DNA from: VBAT01 sp036520835
Lineage (GTDB): Bacteria; Bacteroidota; Bacteroidia; Chitinophagales; Chitinophagaceae
Reading direction: 5' to 3'
DNA: 14,136 nucleotides
Assembly (NCBI GenBank): GCA_036520835.1
Contig: DATDIX010000377.1
Coordinates: 1-14,136, forward strand
Under the pieces are notes generated by a model. That model did no database searches and was not told the DNA's origin. It saw only the letters and a list, made by a program, of their open reading frames with translations. The number at the start of each line of letters is the position of its first letter. Within the stretch, counting starts at the first letter, position 1. Shown here piece by piece: positions 7,502-13,505 of the stretch. The translations under genes were made by a program, and so were the position numbers.

Positions 7502-7757
7502 GCGCACAACAAGGACTATGCTGGCAGTAGAACATATCCTGATCGACATATCGCTCATCAGTCGCAGTCCCAGCTGAACGAACATAACCTAACCTGGGAA
7601 TATACCCTCAGCTTTCTATCTTTATCCCGACTTTCGTCGGGACAGACCCAGCGACAGTTCCGGGTTGAAGTAACACAGAATATCTCCGAAGGAGTCCTTT
7701 GGACAGCACAACTTATCCCGGCGAAGGCCTGGATCTGAAAGTCCAAGACGTTAGCAG
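7502..7757. repeat. Structured spacer, attC-like (site 2)
   Basis: This spacer begins 4 bp after a stop codon. The left end carries GCGCACAAC (7502-7510) and GGACT (7513-7517); the right end carries AGTCC (7740-7744) and GTTAGCAG (7750-7757), complementary in the same order. It is richer in GC than the gene before it and holds several hairpins. It shares an inner 12-bp motif (7534-7545) with site 1. An ATG at 7765 opens only a 10-codon frame. Either a cassette gene was lost here or this is the last site of an array. Confidence 0.45.
7625..7734. repeat. Cluster of three short strong hairpins
   Basis: Three compact inverted repeats lie in a row. TCCCGAC/GTCGGGA (7625-7642) has a TTTC loop. CTCC/GGAG (7684-7694) has a GAA loop. 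ATCCCGGC/GCCTGGAT (7715-7734) has a GAAG loop and one mismatch. None is followed by a T-tract on the plus strand, so they do not look like plain terminators. A fourth, wider stem TCCCAG/CTGGGA joins 7568-7573 and 7594-7599. Confidence 0.6.
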
Positions 7758-7820
7758 TAATTCTATGACGACCCTCCAGGCCGGCAATTCCAACTGACTT
7801 CTTTCAATCTTAAAAAAAAA

Positions 7821-7852
7821 TTTGCGAAACCGAATGGCTGCACATATATTTG
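7821..7852 (+). promoter_or_regulatory. Bacteroidota-type promoter of the ArsR-led operon
   Basis: TTTG (7821-7824) and TATATTTG (7845-7852) are 20 bp apart and match the -33 and -7 boxes of the primary Bacteroidota sigma factor exactly. Transcription would begin near 7858-7860, giving a leader of about 30 bases before the ATG at 7889. Confidence 0.85.
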
Positions 7853-7870
7853 CAACCGAATGGCTGCACA
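7828..7870 (+). promoter_or_regulatory. Putative operator: 17-bp direct repeat around the -7 box
   Basis: AACCGAATGGCTGCACA occurs twice without mismatch, at 7828-7844 and 7854-7870, 26 bp apart start to start. The first copy fills the -33/-7 spacer and the second covers the expected transcription start. Each copy has an inner imperfect dyad; in copy two it is GCAACC-GAAT-GGCTGC (7852-7867). Binding here would block RNA polymerase, and the first gene downstream encodes an ArsR-type repressor, so autorepression is the simplest reading. Confidence 0.75.
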
Positions 7871-7888
7871 AGTAAAAATTTAAACAAA

Positions 7889-8209
7889 ATGAGACGAGAT
7901 ATTTTCCAGGCAATAGCCGATCCGACAAGGCGGGCAATTATTACCCTGATTGCATTACAGGCAATGACACCGAACGCCATTGCTGACAACTTCCACATTA
8001 CCCGGCAATCTGTTTCCAAACACCTTCGAATACTCGCAGAATGCCAACTGGTGAAACAGGAACAACAAGGCAGGGAAATTTACTACTCACTTGAAATTGA
8101 AAAAATGAAAGAGATCGATAAATGGCTTGACCAATTCAGAAAAATCTGGGAAACCCAATTCAATCAATTGGACAATGTATTATCAACACTTAAAAAACAG
8201 AAAAAATGA
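7889..8209 (+). CDS. ArsR-family winged-helix transcriptional regulator
   Basis: This 106-residue cytosolic repressor is nearly all winged helix-turn-helix. It opens with RRDIFQAIADPTRRAIITLI (2-21). The recognition helix is ITRQSVSKHLRILAECQLV (about 37-55) and the wing is QGREIYYSL (60-68). A basic helical tail follows. The ELCVCDL metal-binding motif of ArsR/SmtB sensors is absent and only one cysteine (C52) is present, so metal sensing is unlikely. Regulators of this subgroup often sit directly upstream of SRPBCC/AHSA1 genes, as here, and the ligand is unknown. I chose the ATG at 7889 because the longer frame would use a TTG at 7850 inside the promoter and upstream of the expected transcription start. 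The stop overlaps the next ATG in ATGA, which suggests translational coupling. Confidence 0.92.
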   Translation: MRRDIFQAIADPTRRAIITLIALQAMTPNAIADNFHITRQSVSKHLRILAECQLVKQEQQGREIYYSLEIEKMKEIDKWLDQFRKIWETQFNQLDNVLSTLKKQKK

Positions 8210-9204
8210 AAAAGGATCTGCTATTTGATTTCACTGTTGACAAAGCAGCAAAATCGGTATTCATAACCAGGGAATTTGATGCAGACCTTTCGCTGGTATG
8301 GGATGCATTTACCAAAGCAGAAATTCTTGACCAATGGTGGGCACCAAAACCATTGCAATCCAAAACAAAAATTATGGACTTCAAAGTTGGCGGACGCAGA
8401 TTTTACGCAATGGTATGGCCCGAAGGACAAGAGCATTGGGGTGTTCAGAAATTCACTTTAATTGACCCTAAAACCGATTTAGGTTGGCTTTCGTCATTTA
8501 CTGACAAAGACGAAAACATAAACGAGGCTCTTCCAACTTCACAATGGGAATTGAATTTCAGTGAACAGAACGGGACGACAACAGTTAAAATTACAGTAAT
8601 ACAGAAAACGCTTGCCGACTTGGAGCAAATTATTCAAATGGGCTTCAAGGAAGGTTTCACTATGACATTAAACGAATTGTCCATATTATTACAACCCTTA
8701 AAAAACAGAAAAAATGAAAAATGATTTGCTATTTGATTTTGCAGTTGACAAAGCGGCGAAAACAGTATTCATAACACGAGAATTTGATGCTGACCAATCA
8801 CTGGTATGGGATGCATTTACCAAAGCAGAAATCCTTGACCAATGGGTGGCCCCAAAACCCTGGTCGTCTAAAACAAAATACCAGGATTTTAAAGTGGGTG
8901 GCAAAAGATTTTATGCCATGGTAAGCCCGGAAGGACTAGAGCGTTGGGCAATTCAGAAATACACTTCCATTAGCCCGAAAACCAATTTCAAAATGTTCAA
9001 TGCTTTTGCAGATGAAAATGAAAACCCTCAATTGCCGGGTTCTGATTGGGATTATACATTTAGCGAAGAGAACGGAAAGACAACAGTGCGTATTACTATT
9101 TATAATGAATCGCTTGAGCGAATGGAGAAGATGATTGAAATGGGCTTCACAGAAGGATTTAAAATGTCAATGAAAAATTTGGAAAATCTATTGGCAACGT
9201 TATC
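8189..9204 (+). repeat. 508-bp tandem duplication creating two SRPBCC genes
   Basis: The two SRPBCC genes are tandem copies with a period of exactly 508 bp at every point I checked in the 5' part. The 25-bp stretch at 8189-8213 recurs at 8697-8721, and 8293-8324 recurs without mismatch at 8801-8832. The repeated unit begins inside the 3' end of the ArsR gene. That DNA is read as TLKKQKK in ArsR and in another frame as PLKNRKNEK at the end of the first SRPBCC gene, which marks the duplication joint. The copies have since diverged, mostly in the second half, so the event is not recent. Confidence 0.85.
8206..8724 (+). CDS. SRPBCC/AHSA1-domain protein, copy 1
   Basis: This 172-residue cytosolic protein has the START-like SRPBCC fold of the AHSA1 group (Activator of Hsp90 ATPase homologue 1-like). 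It shows VFITREFDADLSLVWDAFTKAEILDQWWAPKP (about 18-49), then the strand FKVGGRRFYAMVWPEGQEHW (58-77), and a long C-terminal helix GFKEGFTMTLNELSILL (about 147-163). The fold makes a deep hydrophobic pocket; bacterial members usually have no known ligand. Here the protein probably binds a small hydrophobic molecule linked to the ArsR regulator, an inference from gene order. The start overlaps the ArsR stop by 4 bp. The last residues (PLKNRKNEK) derive from duplicated ArsR 3' DNA read in a new frame, so the native C-terminus was replaced. Confidence 0.9.
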   Translation: MKKDLLFDFTVDKAAKSVFITREFDADLSLVWDAFTKAEILDQWWAPKPLQSKTKIMDFKVGGRRFYAMVWPEGQEHWGVQKFTLIDPKTDLGWLSSFTDKDENINEALPTSQWELNFSEQNGTTTVKITVIQKTLADLEQIIQMGFKEGFTMTLNELSILLQPLKNRKNEK

Positions 9205-9214
9205 GGGGAAATAA
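8714..9214 (+). CDS. SRPBCC/AHSA1-domain protein, copy 2
   Basis: This 166-residue paralogue of the preceding protein is closely similar over the first 60 residues (LLFDFAVDKAAK, DQSLVWDAFTKAEILDQW) and less so beyond. It keeps the pocket-forming SRPBCC layout: N-terminal strand and helices, the strand FKVGGKRFYAMVSPEG, and the C-terminal helix GFTEGFKMSMKNLENLLATL. It ends in ATLSGK, probably closer to the ancestral C-terminus than that of copy 1. Differences along the pocket (copy 1 WWAPKPLQ against WVAPKPWS here; LGWLSSFTDKDENI against FKMFNAFADENEN) could mean a changed ligand. The start overlaps the previous stop by 11 bp, so translation is probably coupled. No role can be assigned from sequence alone. 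Confidence 0.9.
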   Translation: MKNDLLFDFAVDKAAKTVFITREFDADQSLVWDAFTKAEILDQWVAPKPWSSKTKYQDFKVGGKRFYAMVSPEGLERWAIQKYTSISPKTNFKMFNAFADENENPQLPGSDWDYTFSEENGKTTVRITIYNESLERMEKMIEMGFTEGFKMSMKNLENLLATLSGK

Positions 9215-9276
9215 TTCTCGCTGAAAAACTTTTGAATAAATTTTCATTTAATAAACAATCAAAAAAATTAAACACT

Positions 9277-9702
9277 ATGGCACTTATTAATCCTCACATT
9301 AACTTCAACGGAAATGCAGAAGAAGCATTTACCTTTTACAAATCAGTATTTGGGGGAGAGTTTGCAAAGATTATCCGTTTCAAAGACCTTGCAGGTCCTG
9401 AATTCCCGGTAGCGAAAAAAGAAGAAAACAAAATCATGCACATTGCTTTGCCAATCGGTAAGAGCAGTATGCTGATGGCAAATGATGTTCCGGAAATTTT
9501 GGGAAGAACAAACGAAAATGAGAACAGGAGTAAAATTGTAATAAGTGCAGAAAGTAAAGAAGAAGCAGACAAATTATTTAACGGGCTTTCCAAGGGCGGA
9601 AACGTTGAAATGCCCATTACCGATAGTCCCTGGGGCTCCTACTTTGGAATGTTTAGAGACAAATATGGTATTGAATGGATGGTAGAATTTGCCCAAAACT
9701 AA
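9277..9702 (+). CDS. VOC-superfamily PhnB-like protein
   Basis: This 141-residue cytosolic protein has the vicinal oxygen chelate (glyoxalase/bleomycin-resistance) fold, PhnB-like subgroup. It opens with INPHINFNGNAEEAFTFYKSVFGGEF (about 4-29) and ends with SPWGSYFGMFRDKYGIEWMVEF (about 117-138), both standard for the group. Despite the PhnB label, most members have no proven link to phosphonate use; VOC proteins act as metal-dependent isomerases, dioxygenases or drug-binding proteins. I chose the ATG at 9277 because it gives the family's usual N-terminus; the longer frame begins at a TTG (9232) with an Asn/Lys-rich stretch unlike the family. It lies 62 bp after the SRPBCC pair on the same strand with no terminator seen between them. 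Confidence 0.9.
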   Translation: MALINPHINFNGNAEEAFTFYKSVFGGEFAKIIRFKDLAGPEFPVAKKEENKIMHIALPIGKSSMLMANDVPEILGRTNENENRSKIVISAESKEEADKLFNGLSKGGNVEMPITDSPWGSYFGMFRDKYGIEWMVEFAQN

Positions 9703-9757
9703 AGGGCAATTAACTGGCGGCTTTGTATTAGCACTCAATTAAAATTTAAACAGCTTT

Positions 9758-10630
9758 ATGAAAAATTTACTCAACACATATAATCCTTTTAGATTAATAC
9801 TTCTAATTGCAATTATGTTTACAGGGCTTTCATCAAGCGGGCAACAGATCAAGCCTTCCAGCAGTGGTTATGCACCTGTTAATGGCATTAAAGTTTACTA
9901 CGAAGTATATGGTGAAGGAAAGCCTGTCATTCTATTACATGGGGCATTTTATACGATTAACATGAACTGGGGACAATTGATACCCGAACTATCAAAAACC
10001 AGGAAAGTAATTGCCATTGAAATGCAGGGACATGGGCATACAGCTTATTCTGACAGAAAATTAGATATTAAAACGTTGGCAAAAGATGTAGAAAAACTGA
10101 TGGATTATCTTAAAATAGACAGTGCAGATGTAGCAGGATATAGTATGGGCGGCACTGTGGCTTATCAATTTGCTGTGCAAAGCCCCAGGCGATTACGGAA
10201 GTTAGTAATCATATCTTCTACTTATAAATCGAATGGATGGTTATCGATAGGTAATGACGCTTTGAAGGATTTTAAACCTGAATTTTTTGATGATACACCT
10301 ATGAAAATGGAATATGATTCTGTTGCACCTGATAAAAACAATTGGAGAAAATTTGTAACTCAAATGATTGTACATGCTGGTGAAGAATTTAATATAGGCG
10401 ATGCCAATATTGCAAAAATCGCTGCGCCTGTACTAATTATTGCCGGTGACAATGATGGAACAGATAAAATAGAGCTGATGAAAACATATCACTTGCTTGG
10501 AGGTGGCGTTTTTGCTGATATGCAACCAATGCCAAAATCGCAATTGGCTATTGTGCCTTCACAAGGGCATGTGAGCCTGATGATGCAAACAACAACGATT
10601 TTGAATTACTTAAATGACTTTTTAAAATAA
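9758..10630 (+). CDS. Exported alpha/beta hydrolase
   Basis: This 290-residue protein has an N-terminal signal peptide (hydrophobic 11-24, likely cleaved near SSSGQQ) and one alpha/beta-hydrolase domain. The nucleophile is S129 in GYSMGG (127-132). The oxyanion-side motif is LLHG (59-62), the acid is D233 in GDND (230-233), and the catalytic histidine is H271 in SQGHVSLM. It lies between a VOC gene and a DUF1801 gene, 55 and 64 bp away, all on one strand, so it is probably part of the ArsR-led transcript. Substrate is unknown; the fold covers esterases, lactonases, haloperoxidases and dehalogenases, and the triad points to a hydrolase of esters or lactones acting outside the cytoplasm. The ATG at 9758 gives a complete signal peptide. 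Confidence 0.88.
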   Translation: MKNLLNTYNPFRLILLIAIMFTGLSSSGQQIKPSSSGYAPVNGIKVYYEVYGEGKPVILLHGAFYTINMNWGQLIPELSKTRKVIAIEMQGHGHTAYSDRKLDIKTLAKDVEKLMDYLKIDSADVAGYSMGGTVAYQFAVQSPRRLRKLVIISSTYKSNGWLSIGNDALKDFKPEFFDDTPMKMEYDSVAPDKNNWRKFVTQMIVHAGEEFNIGDANIAKIAAPVLIIAGDNDGTDKIELMKTYHLLGGGVFADMQPMPKSQLAIVPSQGHVSLMMQTTTILNYLNDFLK

Positions 10631-10694
10631 CTTAATGGCTTTGCATACCGAATAGTAAAAAGGTAAAACAGGCAATCCTCAATTTTATATTGAT

Positions 10695-11129
10695 ATGAAC
10701 GTGCAAAAACAAATCGCAGCGTATATTACCAGCCAGCCTGAACCAAAACGCAGCGACATGCAGGAGTTGCACCACATCATTCTGAAAGTAATGCCAGCAT
10801 GTAAATTATGGTTCTTAAATGGCAAAGACAGCAAAGGAAAAACTGTTTCTAATCCTAATATAGGATATGGATCTTACACCATAAAATATGCTGATGGAAC
10901 AACCAGGGAGTTTTATCAGATTGGTTTGAGCGCAAACACAACCGGGATCTCTGTCTACATTCTTGGTATTAAAGATAAAACATACTTAGCCCAAACGTAT
11001 GGGGAAAAAATAGGCAAGGCGAGTGTTACCGGGTATTGCATCAAGTTCAAAACTATAAAAGATATTAACATTGATATACTTCAAGCGGCAATACGAGATG
11101 GGATTGAGATAACGGACAAAAGTACCTGA
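10695..11129 (+). CDS. DUF1801-family protein
   Basis: This 144-residue cytosolic protein matches the DUF1801 (YdhG-like) family: QPEPKRSDMQELHHIILKVMPACKLWF (about 14-40), then YGSYTIKYADGTTREFYQIGLSANTTGISVYILG, and the late block GKASVTGYCIKFKTIKDIN. The fold is related to small iron-sulphur-scaffold or phage-like proteins, but the molecular function is not established. DUF1801 genes are often found near AHSA1, VOC and ArsR genes in bacteria, as here, which hints at a shared stress or detoxification role. Its start follows the alpha/beta hydrolase by 64 bp. GCTAACATG at 11146-11154, 16 bp past the stop, repeats the left end of structured site 1 exactly. Confidence 0.88.
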   Translation: MNVQKQIAAYITSQPEPKRSDMQELHHIILKVMPACKLWFLNGKDSKGKTVSNPNIGYGSYTIKYADGTTREFYQIGLSANTTGISVYILGIKDKTYLAQTYGEKIGKASVTGYCIKFKTIKDINIDILQAAIRDGIEITDKST

Positions 11130-11178
11130 CGAAAAACAACGAACCGCTAACATGAACTTCTAACAAAAAAATGGTATC

Positions 11179-12192
11179 ATGACAAAGAAACTGTTTACCA
11201 CCTGCATTCTCATACCGCTTTTAATATTCCCAAACAATGCATTTGCACAGCAAACAAATGCCAATGAAGATTACTCAGCCTACCTGCCGAAAGTAAGAGC
11301 CTTCAATCAACAACTGGCACAGATGCCGCAAGGTCCCTCTCTGTTAACCAAAGAAGGTTTGGCTGCTGCAAGGAATTCTATGGCAGACAATTCTATAAAA
11401 CCTCAACTACAACCTTCTGTAAAATATATTCCAGGGCCTGCAGGAAATCTTGCGATCAGAATTTTTAAGCCTGATACGATCCGTGCTGTAGTGCTGGAAA
11501 TTCACGGAGGCGGATGGTCTTTGGGAACAGCAGCAAGCAGTGATATTCAGAACGACATCATGGCAAGAACATGTAAAGTAGCGGTAGTAAGCGTTGATTA
11601 TCGTTTGGCTCCTGAGAACCCTTTTCCAGCTAGTATAAGCGATTGTAAAGCCGCTGCAAAATGGTTGGTGAATAATGCACTGAAAGAATTTGGTACAGAT
11701 AAGTTATTTATTTCAGGTGGTTCAGCCGGCGCACATTTAAGCGCAGTAACCACCCTCTACATCAGGGATTCACTGCACGCTATTGATAAGGTGAGCGGCG
11801 TAAATCTTATCTATGGTTGTTTTGATCTTTCACGTACCCCATCGTGCAGAATGGCAACAGACAGCACACTTATTCTTAATAAAAAATACCTGGATGAAAC
11901 TTATGAACTGGTATTTCACGGATGGAGCAAGGAACAATTGCGAGATCCACAATATTCACCGTTGTATGCTGACCTTCAACATTTACCCCCTGCATTATTT
12001 ACAATAGGGACAGCAGACCCATTGATAGATGATACTTATTTCATGGAAGCAAGATGGAGATTGGCAGGCAATAAAACCTTTCTTGCAGTCTATCCCGAAA
12101 GTTCGCATGCTTTTAATTTCTTTCCTTCACAAATGGCAAGAGCTGCAAACGAAAAAATGTTTCAATGGATAATTGCGTTGTGTGAAAAATAA
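11179..12192 (+). CDS. Exported HSL-family esterase/lipase
   Basis: This 337-residue alpha/beta hydrolase belongs to the hormone-sensitive-lipase family (alpha/beta hydrolase fold-3). It has a signal peptide ending in NNAFAQQ (about 19-25). The family oxyanion motif HGGGW lies at 109-113. The nucleophile is S182 in GGSAG (180-184), the acid D280 in TADPLIDD, and the histidine H310 in SSHAF. YRLAPENPFPA (141-151) is a further hallmark. Such enzymes hydrolyse short-chain acyl esters, including acetyl groups of hemicellulose and xenobiotic esters; periplasmic or extracellular action is likely. It is the last gene of the ArsR-led run, 49 bp after the DUF1801 gene, and is followed by a 309-bp spacer with no clear terminator. 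Confidence 0.92.
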   Translation: MTKKLFTTCILIPLLIFPNNAFAQQTNANEDYSAYLPKVRAFNQQLAQMPQGPSLLTKEGLAAARNSMADNSIKPQLQPSVKYIPGPAGNLAIRIFKPDTIRAVVLEIHGGGWSLGTAASSDIQNDIMARTCKVAVVSVDYRLAPENPFPASISDCKAAAKWLVNNALKEFGTDKLFISGGSAGAHLSAVTTLYIRDSLHAIDKVSGVNLIYGCFDLSRTPSCRMATDSTLILNKKYLDETYELVFHGWSKEQLRDPQYSPLYADLQHLPPALFTIGTADPLIDDTYFMEARWRLAGNKTFLAVYPESSHAFNFFPSQMARAANEKMFQWIIALCEK

Positions 12193-12501
12193 CGATACTG
12201 TTTCAATTTCAGAAATACAGCGTACAATATAGGAAGGGGTTTTCTGAATTCTATTGTTTCACCTAACTCTCAAGCGGCTATTTTTTCCATACTCTTTTAA
12301 ATTCCTCATTTCGTTTAACCACTGAAAAGATGCGGCAGATCAACCGGCTGGCAGGGCAATATTGTACGGTACCCTGCATTTTGCAGAATTACCAAAATAC
12401 TGATTTTGTGTACGTAGGGCCCGGGTCAATACCGCTGGTGTATTTTATTTTTCCCTGAAAGGGAATCGTCTTAACTTCTCTCCACTAAAAATTTAATTGT
12501 T
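12193..12501. other. 309-bp intergenic region with a weak promoter and a leader hairpin
   Basis: The likely promoter of the next gene is weak: TTTG at 12380-12383 and TGATTTTG (one base off TAnnTTTG) at 12401-12408 are only 17 bp apart. A small hairpin TTCCCT/AGGGAA (12451-12456 and 12460-12465, loop GAA) lies in the leader, 36 bp before the start codon, without a following T-tract. No open frame of note and no strong terminator for the upstream operon were seen. Confidence 0.45.
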
Positions 12502-13437
12502 ATGAGAACAGCAGCGTTAACCCTCCTCTGCTTCGTTGCGTTCGGATATGCAATGAATGCCCAGCGTTTCAGCTTACTGCCTCAAGTAGGTTTTGAAAGT
12601 TCCAGGACAAAGATCAGCTATAATGATCTTTCCTCCTTCTCTCCTGCCAATGCACAATTCGTCCCCCAGGCAAGCCTGCGCCTGAACTATGCATCCAAAC
12701 AGGGACATGGTTTCTTTTTCGGCGCCGCTACCAGCCGTTCTTCCATAGTATACAGTTTTGCTGATCCTGAAAACGGCATGACCAATTTTAATACAACCGC
12801 AGGTGATATGCAGGTGCAATTAGAAGGCGGTTACCAGTTCAGCAGCAAACCCATTTCATTAAACAAATCAAAACAAGCGGCTGCCAAAACAAAAACCGAA
12901 AGCAGCAGTTCGTATTCCAAAAAAAGCCATTGCCAGAAAAGTTATTCTTCCAATAGCTGCTCAAAAAGCAGTAATAAATCAAAACCATCCACTGCGGCAA
13001 AAAATAAAGGGTCATGGGTGCGCATACAGCCTTCCATTGGCATGGCATACATCCCCGGTACTGAAACAGGCATCGTGACCAAAACACAAAACAACCAGAC
13101 CACTTATGAATACAGGGCCGGCAACTGGAATACAGGTTTTATCGCCGGCAGCAGTTTTGAATTTGGCAATAATAAGGCCCGGCTGTTCACGGTAAGTATT
13201 AATTATTTCAAAGGACTGGGCAACCTGGATGAACAAACACTTACCACTTCAGACGGCGTAAAATCTGTTACCACGACCATGCAATCAGCTGTTTCCGGCT
13301 GGAACATGAGGATAGGGATACCTTTCAGCCTGTCAAAGAGCAGCGCTGCAAAAAGTAAAACCGAAAAGAAAGCGACTGAACGTAAAACGAATTGCCAGCA
13401 ATACAGGGTGATCAGGTACCGTTGCGGAATGAATTAA
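12502..13437 (+). CDS. Exported beta-barrel-like outer-membrane protein with Ser/Lys/Cys-rich insert
   Basis: This 311-residue protein has a cleavable signal peptide (MRTAALTLLCFVAFGYAMNA, cut before Q21). Both halves show alternating polar/hydrophobic strands with aromatic ends (for example FFFGAATSRSSIVYSF, MQVQLEGGYQF, GFIAGSSFEFG, FTVSINYF, WNMRIGIPFSL), typical of a small outer-membrane barrel. Residues about 115-169 interrupt this with a low-complexity insert rich in Ser and Lys and holding Cys (HCQKSYSSNSCSKS), probably a periplasmic or exposed loop. A shorter Lys/Ser tail (280-295) precedes a Cys-containing end CQQYRVIRYRCGMN. No enzyme motif was seen. The role may be structural or a receptor/porin, but this is not known. 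It has its own promoter region and ends before a terminator. Confidence 0.7.
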   Translation: MRTAALTLLCFVAFGYAMNAQRFSLLPQVGFESSRTKISYNDLSSFSPANAQFVPQASLRLNYASKQGHGFFFGAATSRSSIVYSFADPENGMTNFNTTAGDMQVQLEGGYQFSSKPISLNKSKQAAAKTKTESSSSYSKKSHCQKSYSSNSCSKSSNKSKPSTAAKNKGSWVRIQPSIGMAYIPGTETGIVTKTQNNQTTYEYRAGNWNTGFIAGSSFEFGNNKARLFTVSINYFKGLGNLDEQTLTTSDGVKSVTTTMQSAVSGWNMRIGIPFSLSKSSAAKSKTEKKATERKTNCQQYRVIRYRCGMN

Positions 13438-13459
13438 GAAAGCATATTTACTTTTATAC

Positions 13460-13489
13460 AAACGGGGCTTTTGAAAAGTCCCGTTTTTT
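13460..13489 (+). terminator. Intrinsic terminator of the barrel-protein gene
   Basis: A 12-bp stem (13460-13471 with 13475-13486, one G-T pair, 3-base loop) is followed by TTT up to 13489, making a run of six T on the plus strand with the stem's last bases. It starts 22 bp after the stop codon and lies between convergent genes, so it may also help stop the minus-strand gene, though its minus-strand T-tract is short. Confidence 0.85.
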
Positions 13490-13505
13490 ATTAGTACGAT
13501 GAAAT

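Noticed and set aside
7448..7738. Plus-strand frame of 96 codons across the end of a gene and the structured spacer
   Set aside because: It starts inside the membrane-protein gene in another frame and consists of translated hairpins; the end LIPAKAWI is a typical artefact of repeat translation.
6661..7757. Classical integron
   Set aside because: No integrase gene, no attI, sites longer than known attC sites and ends that deviate from RYYYAAC/GTTRRRY; kept only as attC-like.
7850..7888. N-terminal extension of the ArsR regulator from a TTG
   Set aside because: The extension is encoded by the -7 box and operator copy, upstream of the expected transcription start; the family begins at MRRDIF (7889).
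9232..9276. N-terminal extension of the VOC protein from a TTG
   Set aside because: The extra 15 residues are Lys/Asn-rich and unlike the family, which begins at MALINPH (9277).
12451..12465. Hairpin TTCCCT/AGGGAA as a terminator
   Set aside because: The T-rich tract precedes the stem instead of following it on the plus strand, and no T-tract follows on the minus strand.
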